Shown one piece after another: positions 26,877-35,583 of a DNA stretch of 64,000 bases (the stretch's first letter is position 1; each line of letters begins with the position of its first letter). The stretch is taken from positions 1,116,001 through 1,180,000 of the forward strand of contig NZ_JAOEGC010000002.1 in NCBI RefSeq assembly GCF_031801495.1, given 5' to 3'. The position numbers and the translations under genes are program-made. Source of the DNA: Agrobacterium tumefaciens_K (GTDB taxonomy: Bacteria; Pseudomonadota; Alphaproteobacteria; Rhizobiales; Rhizobiaceae). The notes below the pieces were generated by a model. That model saw only the letters and a list, made by a program, of their open reading frames with translations, did no database searches and had not been told where the DNA came from.

Positions 26877-28199
26877 ATGCGTCTCAGCCGTTATTTCATG
26901 CCCATCCTGAAGGAAAACCCCAAGGAAGCGGAGATCGTTTCCCATCGTCTGATGTTGCGCGCGGGCATGATCCGTCAGCAGTCCGCAGGCATCTATTCCT
27001 GGTTGCCGCTCGGAAAGCGTGTGCTGGACAAGGTGAACGCCATCATCCGTGAAGAGCAGAATCGCTCCGGCGCCGTCGAGCTTCTGATGCCGACCCTGCA
27101 ATCGGCGGAGCTGTGGCAGGAAAGCGGCCGTTATGACGACTACGGCAAGGAGATGCTGCGCATCAAGGATCGTCAGGATCGTCAGATGCTGTACGGCCCG
27201 ACCAACGAGGAGATGATCACTGACATCTTCCGCTCCTATGTGAAGTCCTACAAGAACCTGCCGCTGAACCTCTATCACATTCAGCTCAAGTTCCGTGACG
27301 AGGTGCGTCCACGTTTCGGCACCATGCGCTCGCGCGAGTTCCTGATGAAGGATGCCTATTCTTTCGATCTGACGAAGGAAGGCGCGATCCATTCCTATAA
27401 CAAGATGTTCGTCGCTTATCTGCGCACCTTCGAGCGCCTCGGCCTGCGCGCCATTCCGATGCGCGCCGATACTGGCCCGATCGGCGGCAACCACAGCCAT
27501 GAGTTCATCATTCTGGCCGATACCGGCGAATCCGAAGTCTTCTGCCACAAGAGCTTCCTTGATCGCGCCATCCCTTCCGTCGATACGGATTTCGACGACG
27601 TTGATGCGCTGCAGGCAGTGTTCGACGAGTGGACGGCCGACTATGCCGCGACCTCGGAAATGCACGACGAGGCTGCTTATGATGCAATTCCCGATGCTGA
27701 CCGCCTTTCCGCGCGTGGCATCGAAGTCGGTCATATCTTCTACTTCGGCACCAAATATTCCGAGCCGATGGGCGCGAAGGTACAGGGTGCGGATGGCAAG
27801 GAACACGCTGTTCACATGGGTTCTTACGGTATCGGCCCGACCCGCCTTGTTCCCGCCATCATTGAAGCCTCGCATGACGAGAATGGAATCATCTGGCCTG
27901 CTTCGGTCGCGCCTTTCGATGTCGTCGTCATCAACATGAAGGCTGGCGATGCCGCCTGCGATGCTGCTTGCGAAAAGCTCTATTCCTCGCTTTCCGCGGC
28001 GGGCAAGGATGTTCTCTATGACGACACGGACGACCGTGCGGGCCAGAAATTTGCGACTGCCGATCTGATCGGCGTGCCGTTGCAGATCATCGTCGGGCCG
28101 CGTTCGGTTGCGAACGGCGAAGTCGAGGTCAAGAACCGCAGAACCGGGGAGCGTGAAACCGTCACGCTTGAAGCTGCGATGAACAAGGTGCTTGGCTGA
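26877..28199 (+). CDS. proS: Prolyl-tRNA synthetase (short, editing-domain-less form)
   Basis: Charges tRNA-Pro. From the ATG at 26877 it has 440 residues, the alphaproteobacterial size. It lacks the roughly 180-residue insertion (editing) domain found in the E. coli enzyme. Class II motifs are visible: motif 1 around LPLGKRVLDKVNAIIREEQN, motif 2 FRDEVRPRFGTMRSREFLMKD and motif 3 GSYGIGPTRLVPAIIE. The C-terminal anticodon-binding domain ends KVLG. The typical rhizobial N terminus MRLSRYFMPILKENPKEAE supports this start; an ATG at 26865 is in frame. lolC follows at 22 nt. Confidence 0.96.
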   Translation: MRLSRYFMPILKENPKEAEIVSHRLMLRAGMIRQQSAGIYSWLPLGKRVLDKVNAIIREEQNRSGAVELLMPTLQSAELWQESGRYDDYGKEMLRIKDRQDRQMLYGPTNEEMITDIFRSYVKSYKNLPLNLYHIQLKFRDEVRPRFGTMRSREFLMKDAYSFDLTKEGAIHSYNKMFVAYLRTFERLGLRAIPMRADTGPIGGNHSHEFIILADTGESEVFCHKSFLDRAIPSVDTDFDDVDALQAVFDEWTADYAATSEMHDEAAYDAIPDADRLSARGIEVGHIFYFGTKYSEPMGAKVQGADGKEHAVHMGSYGIGPTRLVPAIIEASHDENGIIWPASVAPFDVVVINMKAGDAACDAACEKLYSSLSAAGKDVLYDDTDDRAGQKFATADLIGVPLQIIVGPRSVANGEVEVKNRRTGERETVTLEAAMNKVLG

Positions 28200-28221
28200 G
28201 AAGCCGGATCGAGGAGACGAC

Positions 28222-29529
28222 ATGGCAAAAGCCGAGGCTGAGAAGAGTGCGGCAGCTTCCGTAAAGGAGACTGCCGCCCGGCCGTTTTCTGCATTCGAAC
28301 GCATGGTAGCCTGGCGCTACCTGCGGTCACGGCGCAAGGAAGCATTCATTTCCGTCATCGCCGGCTTTTCCTTCGTCGGTATCATGCTGGGTGTCGCGAC
28401 GCTCATCATCGTCATGGCGGTGATGAACGGTTTTCGTACCGAACTGATCTCGCGCATTCTCGGCATCAATGGGCATATGATCGTCCAGCCGATCGATACG
28501 CCTTTCAACAATTACGACGATCTTGCGAAGAAGTTTGCCGCCGTTCCGGGCGTCACCATGGCCTTGCCGCTCGTGGAGGGGCAGACGCTTGCCAACGGGC
28601 GCGGTGGCGCCGGTTCCGGCGCACTGGTGCGCGGCGTGCGCACCGAGGATATCGAGAAGATCAAGGAAGTCTCTTCCAATGTGAAGACCGGCGATCTCGT
28701 CGGCTTCATGTCGGGCGAGGGTGTTCTGGTCGGTTCCCGTCTTGCCTCGCAGCTGGGGTTGACGGCGGGCGACGACATCACCCTGATTTCACCGGAAGGC
28801 GATGTGACGCCGATGGGCGTCAATCCGCGGGTGAAATCCTACAGAATTTCCGGCGTCTTCGAGATCGGCATGTCGGAATATGACGCGTCGATGATCTACA
28901 TGCCGCTGTCCGAAGCACAGCTTTATTTCAACTCCGAAGGCATCGTGCAATCGATCGAGCTCTACGTCAGTCATCCGGACAATGTCGACGGCATCCGGCC
29001 GCTTGTGGAGCAAGCCGCTGAACGTCAGGTTTACATCACCGACTGGAGACAGCGGAACCAGACCTTCTTCTCCGCCCTTCAGGTGGAAAGAAACGTGATG
29101 TTCATGATCCTGACGCTGATCGTTCTCGTGGCTGCGCTGAACATCATTTCCGGCCTCATCATGCTGGTGAAGGACAAGGGCAGCGACATCGCTATTCTGC
29201 GCACCATGGGTGCAAGTTCCGGCTCCGTCATGCGTATCTTCTTCATGACCGGTGCAGCCATCGGCATCGTTGGCACCTTTGCCGGCGTGGGGCTTGGTAT
29301 CCTCGTATGTCTGAACGTGGAATCGATCCGGCAGTTCTTCTCCTGGATATCGGGCACCGTGCTGTTCGATCCGCAGCTCTATTTCCTGAGCCAGCTCCCG
29401 GCTGAAATGGATGTGAGCGAGACGATCTCCGTCATCATCATGGCGCTGACGCTTTCTTTTCTGGCGACCATCTTTCCGGCATGGCGGGCATCGAAGCTCG
29501 ATCCGGTTCAGGCCCTGCGTTACGAATAA
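28222..29529 (+). CDS. lolC: Lipoprotein-releasing ABC transporter, permease LolC/E
   Basis: Inner-membrane permease that extracts outer-membrane lipoproteins from the inner membrane together with LolD. From the ATG at 28222 (GAGGAGA 5 nt upstream) it has 435 residues. The N-terminal helix sits at about 45-68 (FISVIAGFSFVGIMLGVATL), a large periplasmic MacB-type domain follows, then three C-terminal helices of the FtsX fold (VMFMILTLIVLVAALNIISG onwards, ending ATIFPAWRASKLDPVQALRYE). One permease gene serves here, as in many alphaproteobacteria, rather than a lolC/lolE pair. Confidence 0.93.
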   Translation: MAKAEAEKSAAASVKETAARPFSAFERMVAWRYLRSRRKEAFISVIAGFSFVGIMLGVATLIIVMAVMNGFRTELISRILGINGHMIVQPIDTPFNNYDDLAKKFAAVPGVTMALPLVEGQTLANGRGGAGSGALVRGVRTEDIEKIKEVSSNVKTGDLVGFMSGEGVLVGSRLASQLGLTAGDDITLISPEGDVTPMGVNPRVKSYRISGVFEIGMSEYDASMIYMPLSEAQLYFNSEGIVQSIELYVSHPDNVDGIRPLVEQAAERQVYITDWRQRNQTFFSALQVERNVMFMILTLIVLVAALNIISGLIMLVKDKGSDIAILRTMGASSGSVMRIFFMTGAAIGIVGTFAGVGLGILVCLNVESIRQFFSWISGTVLFDPQLYFLSQLPAEMDVSETISVIIMALTLSFLATIFPAWRASKLDPVQALRYE

Positions 29530-29544
29530 GGACCGCTTCCCGAT

Positions 29545-30228
29545 ATGGCTAAAAAAACTGTGCTGCGGCTTACCGGCATCGAGCGGACTTACGGTCAGGG
29601 CGAAACCTCGCTTTCCATTCTCCGCAAGGCCGAATTTGAAATGAAGAGCGGCGAGATGGTGGCGCTGGTGGCGCCATCCGGGACGGGAAAGTCGACGCTT
29701 CTCCATCTGGCTGGTCTGCTTGAACATGCCGACGCTGGCGAAGTCTTCATCAACGGCGCGCCCTGCAGCAATCTGGGGGATGAAGCCCGCACGGCAATCC
29801 GCCGCAGCGATATCGGCTTCGTCTACCAGTTCCATCACCTGCTGCCGGAGTTTTCCGCGCTAGAAAACGTGATGATGCCGCAGCTGATCGCCGGACTTCC
29901 GAACAAGGAAGCGTCAGCGCGCGCCAGTGCGCTGCTGGACTACATGCGCGTCGGCCACCGTGCCGAACACCGTCCATCCGAACTCTCCGGCGGTGAGCAG
30001 CAACGTGTGGCGATTGCCCGCGCCGTTGCAAATGCGCCGCTGCTCCTGCTGGCCGACGAACCGACCGGCAACCTCGATCCCGAGACGGCGCATTACGTCT
30101 TTGACGCGCTGGAGGCGTTGGTCCGGCAGTCTGGCCTCGCCGCATTGATCGCCACGCACAATCATGAACTGGCGGCGCGCATGGATCGGCGGGTCACGCT
30201 GAGCGAAGGCAAGATCGTGGACTTCTGA
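29545..30228 (+). CDS. lolD: Lipoprotein-releasing ABC transporter, ATPase LolD
   Basis: Cytoplasmic ATPase of the LolCD complex, 227 residues. Walker A is APSGTGKSTLLH at about 45, followed by the Q-loop region FVYQFHHLLPEFSALENVMMP (typical of LolD/FtsE-type ATPases), the signature LSGGEQQRVAIARA, Walker B LLLLADEPTGNLD and the switch histidine in ATHNHEL. It lies 15 nt after lolC and is followed by a terminator. Confidence 0.95.
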   Translation: MAKKTVLRLTGIERTYGQGETSLSILRKAEFEMKSGEMVALVAPSGTGKSTLLHLAGLLEHADAGEVFINGAPCSNLGDEARTAIRRSDIGFVYQFHHLLPEFSALENVMMPQLIAGLPNKEASARASALLDYMRVGHRAEHRPSELSGGEQQRVAIARAVANAPLLLLADEPTGNLDPETAHYVFDALEALVRQSGLAALIATHNHELAARMDRRVTLSEGKIVDF

Positions 30229-30294
30229 TCACGTCGCAATCGACGGCGTGTGAGGCTGACCACAGCGCTTCCGATTTCCACAACGGATTTTTTC

Positions 30295-30328
30295 AACCCG
30301 AAGATGCTTTCTGCACCTTCGGGTTTTT
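30295..30328 (+). terminator. Intrinsic terminator after lolD
   Basis: A 9-bp stem, AACCCGAAG (30295-30303) with CTTCGGGTT (30317-30325), has a 13-nt loop that can pair further internally (TGC/GCA) and is followed by T-rich sequence. Confidence 0.8.
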
Positions 30329-30416
30329 CGTTTTTGAGTCAAAGGCTTGCTTTCAGCCGGAGGGAACCGGGAGTCGATTCTGTCGTTTGTTCAAGGTAGC
30401 GATGGCCGAAAGGCTG

Positions 30417-30451
30417 TTGACAATGAAACAAAATGAGAACAAAGTTGGAAC
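30417..30451 (+). promoter_or_regulatory. LexA-type SOS box (GAAC-N7-GAAC) with -35-like TTGACA
   Basis: GAAC (30437-30440), seven bases, GAAC (30448-30451) is an exact match to the alphaproteobacterial LexA operator GTTC-N7-GTTC read on the other strand. TTGACA at 30417-30422 is a perfect -35 hexamer, which places the box over the expected -10 and start site. The box ends 21 nt before the ATG of the 28-residue gene. By chance about two such matches are expected in 64 kb, so the position is what gives it weight. Confidence 0.6.
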
Positions 30452-30472
30452 ATAACGAGTAAGGAGAGACCA

Positions 30473-30559
30473 ATGACTGATTTCGTTCGTGACGTCGCCG
30501 CTTTCACCTCGATTGCCGTTTTTGTCGCCAGCTTTTCGATGATCCTCACCGCCCTCTGA
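30473..30559 (+). CDS. 28-residue hydrophobic membrane peptide, putative SOS-regulated
   Basis: Too short for standard gene calling. The ATG at 30473 has a near-perfect ribosome site AAGGAGAG 5-6 nt upstream. The peptide begins MTDFVRDVAAFTS, with charges D3, R6 and D7, and then runs as one hydrophobic helix (IAVFVASFSMILTAL) to the stop at 30559. The topology is a single-pass inner-membrane peptide. It is preceded by a perfect LexA-type box. Size, single helix and SOS control resemble Caulobacter SidA (29 residues, a LexA-repressed division inhibitor), but I claim no sequence homology. It could also be one of the many uncharacterised rhizobial micropeptides. Confidence 0.65.
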   Translation: MTDFVRDVAAFTSIAVFVASFSMILTAL

Positions 30560-30674
30560 CGGACTAGTGAACAGGCTGGCTTGATTTCAAGCCTGTATAG
30601 ATGCCGCTTGCCTGTGGACTTTATCGCCCGGAAGTTCGAAAATCACACGCGATTCAGAATGACGGGATGATAGA

Positions 30675-33600
30675 ATGGGTGAGATGGCTGCGAGCAGCGA
30701 ACCTTCGGGCGTAAAGATGAAAACGCCGGGTTTTGTCCACCTGCGGGTCCATTCCGCTTACTCACTCCTTGAGGGGGCGCTTCCCCTCAAGAAGGTTATG
30801 TCGAAGGCGGTAGCAGACGGCCAGCCGGCCATCGCCATTACCGATACGAACAATCTTTTCGTCGCGCTCGAGTTTTCGGAAAAGGCGCGTGACGAAGGTT
30901 TGCAGCCCATCATCGGCTGCCAAGTTTCCATCGACATGCAGGATGCGGTGGAGGATCGCCGCAATAACAATTCACATCTGGCAAAATTGCCGTCCATCGT
31001 GCTTCTGGCCGCGAATGCGCAAGGCTATGAGCGGTTGGTGAATCTCGTTAGCCGAGCTTATCTCGAAGGGGAGGGCAGTGGTCATCACGCGGTGAACATT
31101 TCCCGAGCCTGGCTGGAAGAAGGTTCGAACGCTGGCCTGATCGCGCTGACGGGTGCTTCGGGCGGTCCGGTGGATATCTCCCTGAGAGAAGGACATCCGC
31201 AGCAGGCGAAAGACCGGTTGTTGATGTTGAAGTCTCTGTTTGGTGATAGGCTTTATGTCGAATTGCAGAGGCAGGGCAGCTTCGACCGTGCGCACGAACG
31301 CCGGATGATTGCTCTTGCCTATGAAAATGATGTTCCGCTGGTTGCCACCAATGAGGCGTTTTTTCCATCGAGGGCCGATTATGAGGCCCACGATGCGCTG
31401 ATGGCGGTTGCGCACAACGCCATCGTTTCCGACGACAGCCGCTTCCGTCTGACGCCGGACCATTATCTGAAGAGCCGCGATGAGATGATGGCGCTGTTCG
31501 CCGACATTCCGGAGGCACTGGAAAACACCGTCGAAATTGCGCTTCGCTGCTCCTACGTGCTCAAAAAGCGCGGACCGATCCTGCCGCGTTTCACCGGTGC
31601 CAGCGACGATCCGGAAGCGGCCGAGCGTGCCGAATCTGGTGAGCTTCGCCGTCAGGCCGTCGAAGGCCTCAACCAGCGTCTCGCTGCACTGGGCATGGCG
31701 GCAGGTTATACGGAACAGGAATACCGCGACCGGCTGGACTTTGAACTCGGTGTTATCGAGCGTATGAAGTTTCCGGGTTACTTCCTGATCGTTGCCGATT
31801 TTATCAAGTGGGCAAAGCAGCACGATATTCCGGTCGGTCCCGGCCGTGGTTCGGGTGCGGGATCGCTGGTCGCTTATGCGCTGACGATTACCGACGTCGA
31901 CCCGCTGCGTTTTTCGCTGCTGTTCGAACGCTTCCTCAACCCGGAACGCGTTTCGATGCCCGACTTCGATATCGACTTCTGCCAGGATCGCCGCGAAGAG
32001 GTGATCCGCTATGTGCAGCGGAAATATGGTCGCGAGCAGGTGGCGCAGATCATCACCTTCGGTTCTCTGCAGGCCCGTGCGGCCCTTCGCGATGTTGGTC
32101 GCGTGCTGGAAATGCCCTACGGTCAGGTCGACAAGATCTGCAAACTGGTCCCTAACAATCCGGCCAATCCGACGCCGCTCTCAAAGGCGATCGAGGAAGA
32201 GCCACGCCTGCGGGAAGAGGCGGAAAAGGAGCCGGTTGTCGCTCGCCTTCTGGATATTGCCCAGAAGATCGAAGGGCTTTATCGTCACGCTTCGACCCAC
32301 GCCGCCGGTATCGTCATCGGTGACCGGCCGCTGTCCCAGCTTGTGCCGATGTATCGCGATCCGCGCTCGGACATGCCCGTCACCCAGTTCAACATGAAGT
32401 GGGTGGAAAGCGCCGGTCTGGTCAAATTCGACTTTCTGGGCCTCAAGACCCTGACGGTCCTGAAGGTGGCCGTCGATTTTGTCGCCAAGCGCGGCATCAG
32501 TGTCGACCTGGCCGCAATCCCGCTAGACGACCCGAAGACCTACGAGATGCTGTCGCGTGGCGAAACCATCGGCGTTTTCCAGGTGGAAAGTGCCGGCATG
32601 CGCAAGGCGCTCATCGGCATGCGCCCCGACTGCATCGAGGACATCATCGCGCTTGTGGCATTGTATCGTCCGGGTCCGATGGAAAACATCCCGGTTTACA
32701 ACGCCCGCAAGCACGGCGAGGAGGAGATCGAGTCGATCCACCCGACGATCGATCATCTTCTCAAGGAAACGCAGGGCGTTATCGTCTATCAGGAACAGGT
32801 GATGCAGATCGCTCAGGTTCTGTCCGGTTATTCGCTTGGCGAAGCCGATCTTCTGCGCCGCGCCATGGGTAAGAAGATCAAGGAGGAGATGGACAAGCAG
32901 CGCGAGCGTTTCGTCGATGGTGCGATGAAGAACGGCGTGTCTAAGGCGCAGGCCGACACCATCTTCGATCTTCTCGCCAAGTTCGCCAACTACGGCTTCA
33001 ACAAATCGCACGCCGCCGCTTACGCCATCGTGTCCTACCAGACCGCCTATATGAAGGCGCATTATCCGGTGGAGTTCCTCGCGGCGTCCATGACGCTCGA
33101 TATGGCGAACACGGAAAAGCTCAACGATTTCCGTCAGGACGCGGGGCGTCTCGGCATCGAGATCGTCGCGCCTTCCGTGCAGACGTCGTATCGCCAGTTC
33201 GAGACGGGTGAGAGCCGCATCTATTATTCGCTCGCGGCCATCAAGGGTGTGGGTGAGGGCGCGGTCGATCACATCGTTGAGGTGCGCGGCAACAAGCCGT
33301 TTGCCAGCCTCGAGGATTTCTGCCTGCGCATCGATCCCAAGCAGATCAACCGGCGTGTGCTGGAAAGCCTCATCAACGCCGGCGCCTTCGATTGTTTCGG
33401 CAAGGATCGCGCCGAACTGATCGGCGGGCTGGATCGGATCATCGGATATTCACAGCGTGCGCAGGAAAGCCGCGTTACCGGCCAGTCGGATATGTTCGGC
33501 TCGGGTGGTGCAAGCGGCCCCGAAAAGCTGGTGCTGCCTGCATTTCAGCCCTGGCTTGCCTCGGAAAAGTTGCTGCGTGAATATCAGGTGCTCGGTTTTT

Positions 33601-34178
33601 ACCTCACGGCGCATCCGCTCGATACCTACAAGCCCACTCTGGAAAAGCTCAGGGTGCAGACCTTTGCGGAGTTTTCCGGTGCGGTAAAGCAAGGGGCGAC
33701 GGCAGGGCGTCTGGCGGGTACCGTTACCGGCAGGCAGGAGCGCAAGACGCGCACCGGCAACAAGATGGGTATCATTACCTTCTCGGATTCGTCAGGCCAA
33801 TATGAAGCCGTGCTGTTTTCCGAAGGGCTCGGACAATATCGCGACCTTCTCGAAGTCGGAAAATCGTTGGTGGTGACCGTTCAGGCGGAAGAACGCCCGG
33901 AAGGCATCGGCTTGCGTATCCAGACGGCGCAGTCGCTGGAGGAAAAGTCCGTGCAGATGCAGAAGGCCCTGCGCGTTTACGTGCGCGATTCCGGGCCTCT
34001 CAAGACCGTGGCGCGGCATCTGAACACCAAGGGCGATGGCTCGGTCTATTTCATCGTCATCAAGGACGAGGGAAGCCGCGAGATCGAGGTGGAACTGACG
34101 GAGAAATACCGAATCTCACCGGAAATCGCTGCCGCCTTGCGCTCGGCGCCCGGGGTTATTGACGTAGAACTCGTCTGA
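30675..34178 (+). CDS. dnaE: DNA polymerase III alpha subunit
   Basis: Replicative DNA polymerase catalytic subunit, 1167 residues, the DnaE1 size. The N-terminal PHP domain starts FVHLRVHSAYSLLEGALPLK. The polymerase active site PDFDIDF has acidic residues at 430, 432 and 434, with GPGRGSGAGSLVAYAL just before. FNKSHAAAYAIVSYQTAYMKAHYP, a helix-hairpin-helix and an OB fold (GTVTGRQERKTRTGNKMGII) follow. The ATG at 30675 was kept; ATG 30684 is possible. It is not the SOS mutagenesis DnaE2: it has no imuA/imuB partners. Confidence 0.96.
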   Translation: MGEMAASSEPSGVKMKTPGFVHLRVHSAYSLLEGALPLKKVMSKAVADGQPAIAITDTNNLFVALEFSEKARDEGLQPIIGCQVSIDMQDAVEDRRNNNSHLAKLPSIVLLAANAQGYERLVNLVSRAYLEGEGSGHHAVNISRAWLEEGSNAGLIALTGASGGPVDISLREGHPQQAKDRLLMLKSLFGDRLYVELQRQGSFDRAHERRMIALAYENDVPLVATNEAFFPSRADYEAHDALMAVAHNAIVSDDSRFRLTPDHYLKSRDEMMALFADIPEALENTVEIALRCSYVLKKRGPILPRFTGASDDPEAAERAESGELRRQAVEGLNQRLAALGMAAGYTEQEYRDRLDFELGVIERMKFPGYFLIVADFIKWAKQHDIPVGPGRGSGAGSLVAYALTITDVDPLRFSLLFERFLNPERVSMPDFDIDFCQDRREEVIRYVQRKYGREQVAQIITFGSLQARAALRDVGRVLEMPYGQVDKICKLVPNNPANPTPLSKAIEEEPRLREEAEKEPVVARLLDIAQKIEGLYRHASTHAAGIVIGDRPLSQLVPMYRDPRSDMPVTQFNMKWVESAGLVKFDFLGLKTLTVLKVAVDFVAKRGISVDLAAIPLDDPKTYEMLSRGETIGVFQVESAGMRKALIGMRPDCIEDIIALVALYRPGPMENIPVYNARKHGEEEIESIHPTIDHLLKETQGVIVYQEQVMQIAQVLSGYSLGEADLLRRAMGKKIKEEMDKQRERFVDGAMKNGVSKAQADTIFDLLAKFANYGFNKSHAAAYAIVSYQTAYMKAHYPVEFLAASMTLDMANTEKLNDFRQDAGRLGIEIVAPSVQTSYRQFETGESRIYYSLAAIKGVGEGAVDHIVEVRGNKPFASLEDFCLRIDPKQINRRVLESLINAGAFDCFGKDRAELIGGLDRIIGYSQRAQESRVTGQSDMFGSGGASGPEKLVLPAFQPWLASEKLLREYQVLGFYLTAHPLDTYKPTLEKLRVQTFAEFSGAVKQGATAGRLAGTVTGRQERKTRTGNKMGIITFSDSSGQYEAVLFSEGLGQYRDLLEVGKSLVVTVQAEERPEGIGLRIQTAQSLEEKSVQMQKALRVYVRDSGPLKTVARHLNTKGDGSVYFIVIKDEGSREIEVELTEKYRISPEIAAALRSAPGVIDVELV

Positions 34179-34194
34179 CCTTCGCCTCGGCGGT

Positions 34195-35433
34195 TCAGAC
34201 CGGCCCTTCTTTCGTCACCGTGATAAAGTCCGTGCCCTGCCCCGTTTCCATCTCGTGACTGAAATCCGAAACGGTGATCGAGCTTCCGGTCGAGAGTTCT
34301 TCCTCGATCCGTTTGCGGATATGGGCAGGTATGTCGATCCGGCTGAGGACAGCGCTCAACTGGTCGAAACCGCCAGGCGCCTCTGCAACGGTTATCCCCA
34401 GACGCTTGCGGGCTGCCGCAGGCAGATGGTTTTCGAGCGTCATGCCGTTCCACTCGGCTTGTCCACCGGTACGATCGACGGATACCGCTTCGAGGAAATG
34501 CGTGCCGAGCGCCACTTCCGGATCTCTGATGTCGACCGGCGCTTCGAAGAGCGGTTTGAAATCCTGTCGCACCATGATCTGGCCGCTTGGCGCATGATCT
34601 TCTCCGGCGGCCTCGTAGAGCGCCCGGGTGAACCCGTCCGTCAAAAGCGGGCCTGTTGTGTTCATGCCTTTCCAGCGCTTGAAACCGTTGACGGCGCTGA
34701 TGGTCATTGCGCCAGCATAACCGTCCGGGGTGCCCGCATCGAAACCGAGTCGGGTCAGAAGCAACTGGATGTCCATCACCTTTTCGCGCTCGCCGCGGCG
34801 GGTGATGAGGATGCGCAGCGGTGAAGACTGCTTTTCCCTCACGTTTGGCTTGATGGCATTGGTCTTTTCGTTGACGGCAACCTCGACTGCTCCCAGGGCC
34901 GCATCGAACGTTGCCGGACGCAGTTCGACATCTGAAAGCAGCAGCTTTCCGTCGTCAGCGTCGTCGCGTGGCTGGAAAAGAGCCGGATGCTGCACGAAAC
35001 GCAAGGAAACCGGTGCGCCGGTAATGATGACATGCACGCCGCGTTCTGTCTGGCCAAACAGTGATTGTGCGAATTTGGAGGGCAGCCGCACACAGCCATG
35101 CGATGCGGGATAGTTCGGAACCTTGCCCTCGTGTAGCGCAATCCCGGACCATGTGAGACGCTGCATGAACGGCATGGGCGCGGCCGAATAGATGTTGGAT
35201 TCGTGATATTTGCGCTTTTCCAGGATGGAAAATATGCCGCTCGGCGTTTCGTGTCCGGCCTTGCCGGTGGAAATCTTCGAGGTGGCGATAATCTCGCCGT
35301 TCTCGTAAAGCGCCAGAGATTGGTCGCTTTTAGACACGACGATCTGCAGCGATTTCTGGTCGGCAGCGAGAACTGGAAAGGCGAGAATACTGGCCGACAA
35401 CATGCCGGTCAGGAGACGCAGGCGAAGGGACAT
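34195..35433 (-). CDS. L,D-transpeptidase (YkuD) with peptidoglycan-binding domain
   Basis: Periplasmic enzyme that forms 3-3 cross-links in peptidoglycan or attaches proteins to it. From the ATG at 35433 it has 412 residues with a signal peptide (MSLRLRLLTGMLSASILAFP, cleavage after VLA). The YkuD domain follows, with the active-site motif HEGKVPNYPASHGCVRLP (His112, Cys114). A region near residues 220-260 (IQLLLTRLGFDAGTPDGYAG) resembles a peptidoglycan-binding repeat. The upstream DNA has closely spaced TTAA motifs (35478-35496), but not with the 7-nt spacing of a CtrA box. It is convergent with dnaE, 16 nt apart. Confidence 0.9.
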   Translation of the reverse strand: MSLRLRLLTGMLSASILAFPVLAADQKSLQIVVSKSDQSLALYENGEIIATSKISTGKAGHETPSGIFSILEKRKYHESNIYSAAPMPFMQRLTWSGIALHEGKVPNYPASHGCVRLPSKFAQSLFGQTERGVHVIITGAPVSLRFVQHPALFQPRDDADDGKLLLSDVELRPATFDAALGAVEVAVNEKTNAIKPNVREKQSSPLRILITRRGEREKVMDIQLLLTRLGFDAGTPDGYAGAMTISAVNGFKRWKGMNTTGPLLTDGFTRALYEAAGEDHAPSGQIMVRQDFKPLFEAPVDIRDPEVALGTHFLEAVSVDRTGGQAEWNGMTLENHLPAAARKRLGITVAEAPGGFDQLSAVLSRIDIPAHIRKRIEEELSTGSSITVSDFSHEMETGQGTDFITVTKEGPV

Positions 35434-35583
35434 GACGCAATACACCACATGTACAAAACTGCCTCTACTCAACCACGTTAAGCTTAAGGAAGTTTAAGGG
35501 CGCCCTCGACTGTTCCATCACGAGAGTGTGTAAATGCTGAAAACAGGACCCGGATGTGCTGCCGCGTTACGCCCTAAAATCAC

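Noticed and set aside
35470..35500. TTAA-rich stretch upstream of the L,D-transpeptidase as a CtrA site
   Set aside because: The TTAA copies are spaced by 2, 6 or 12 nt, not the required 7.
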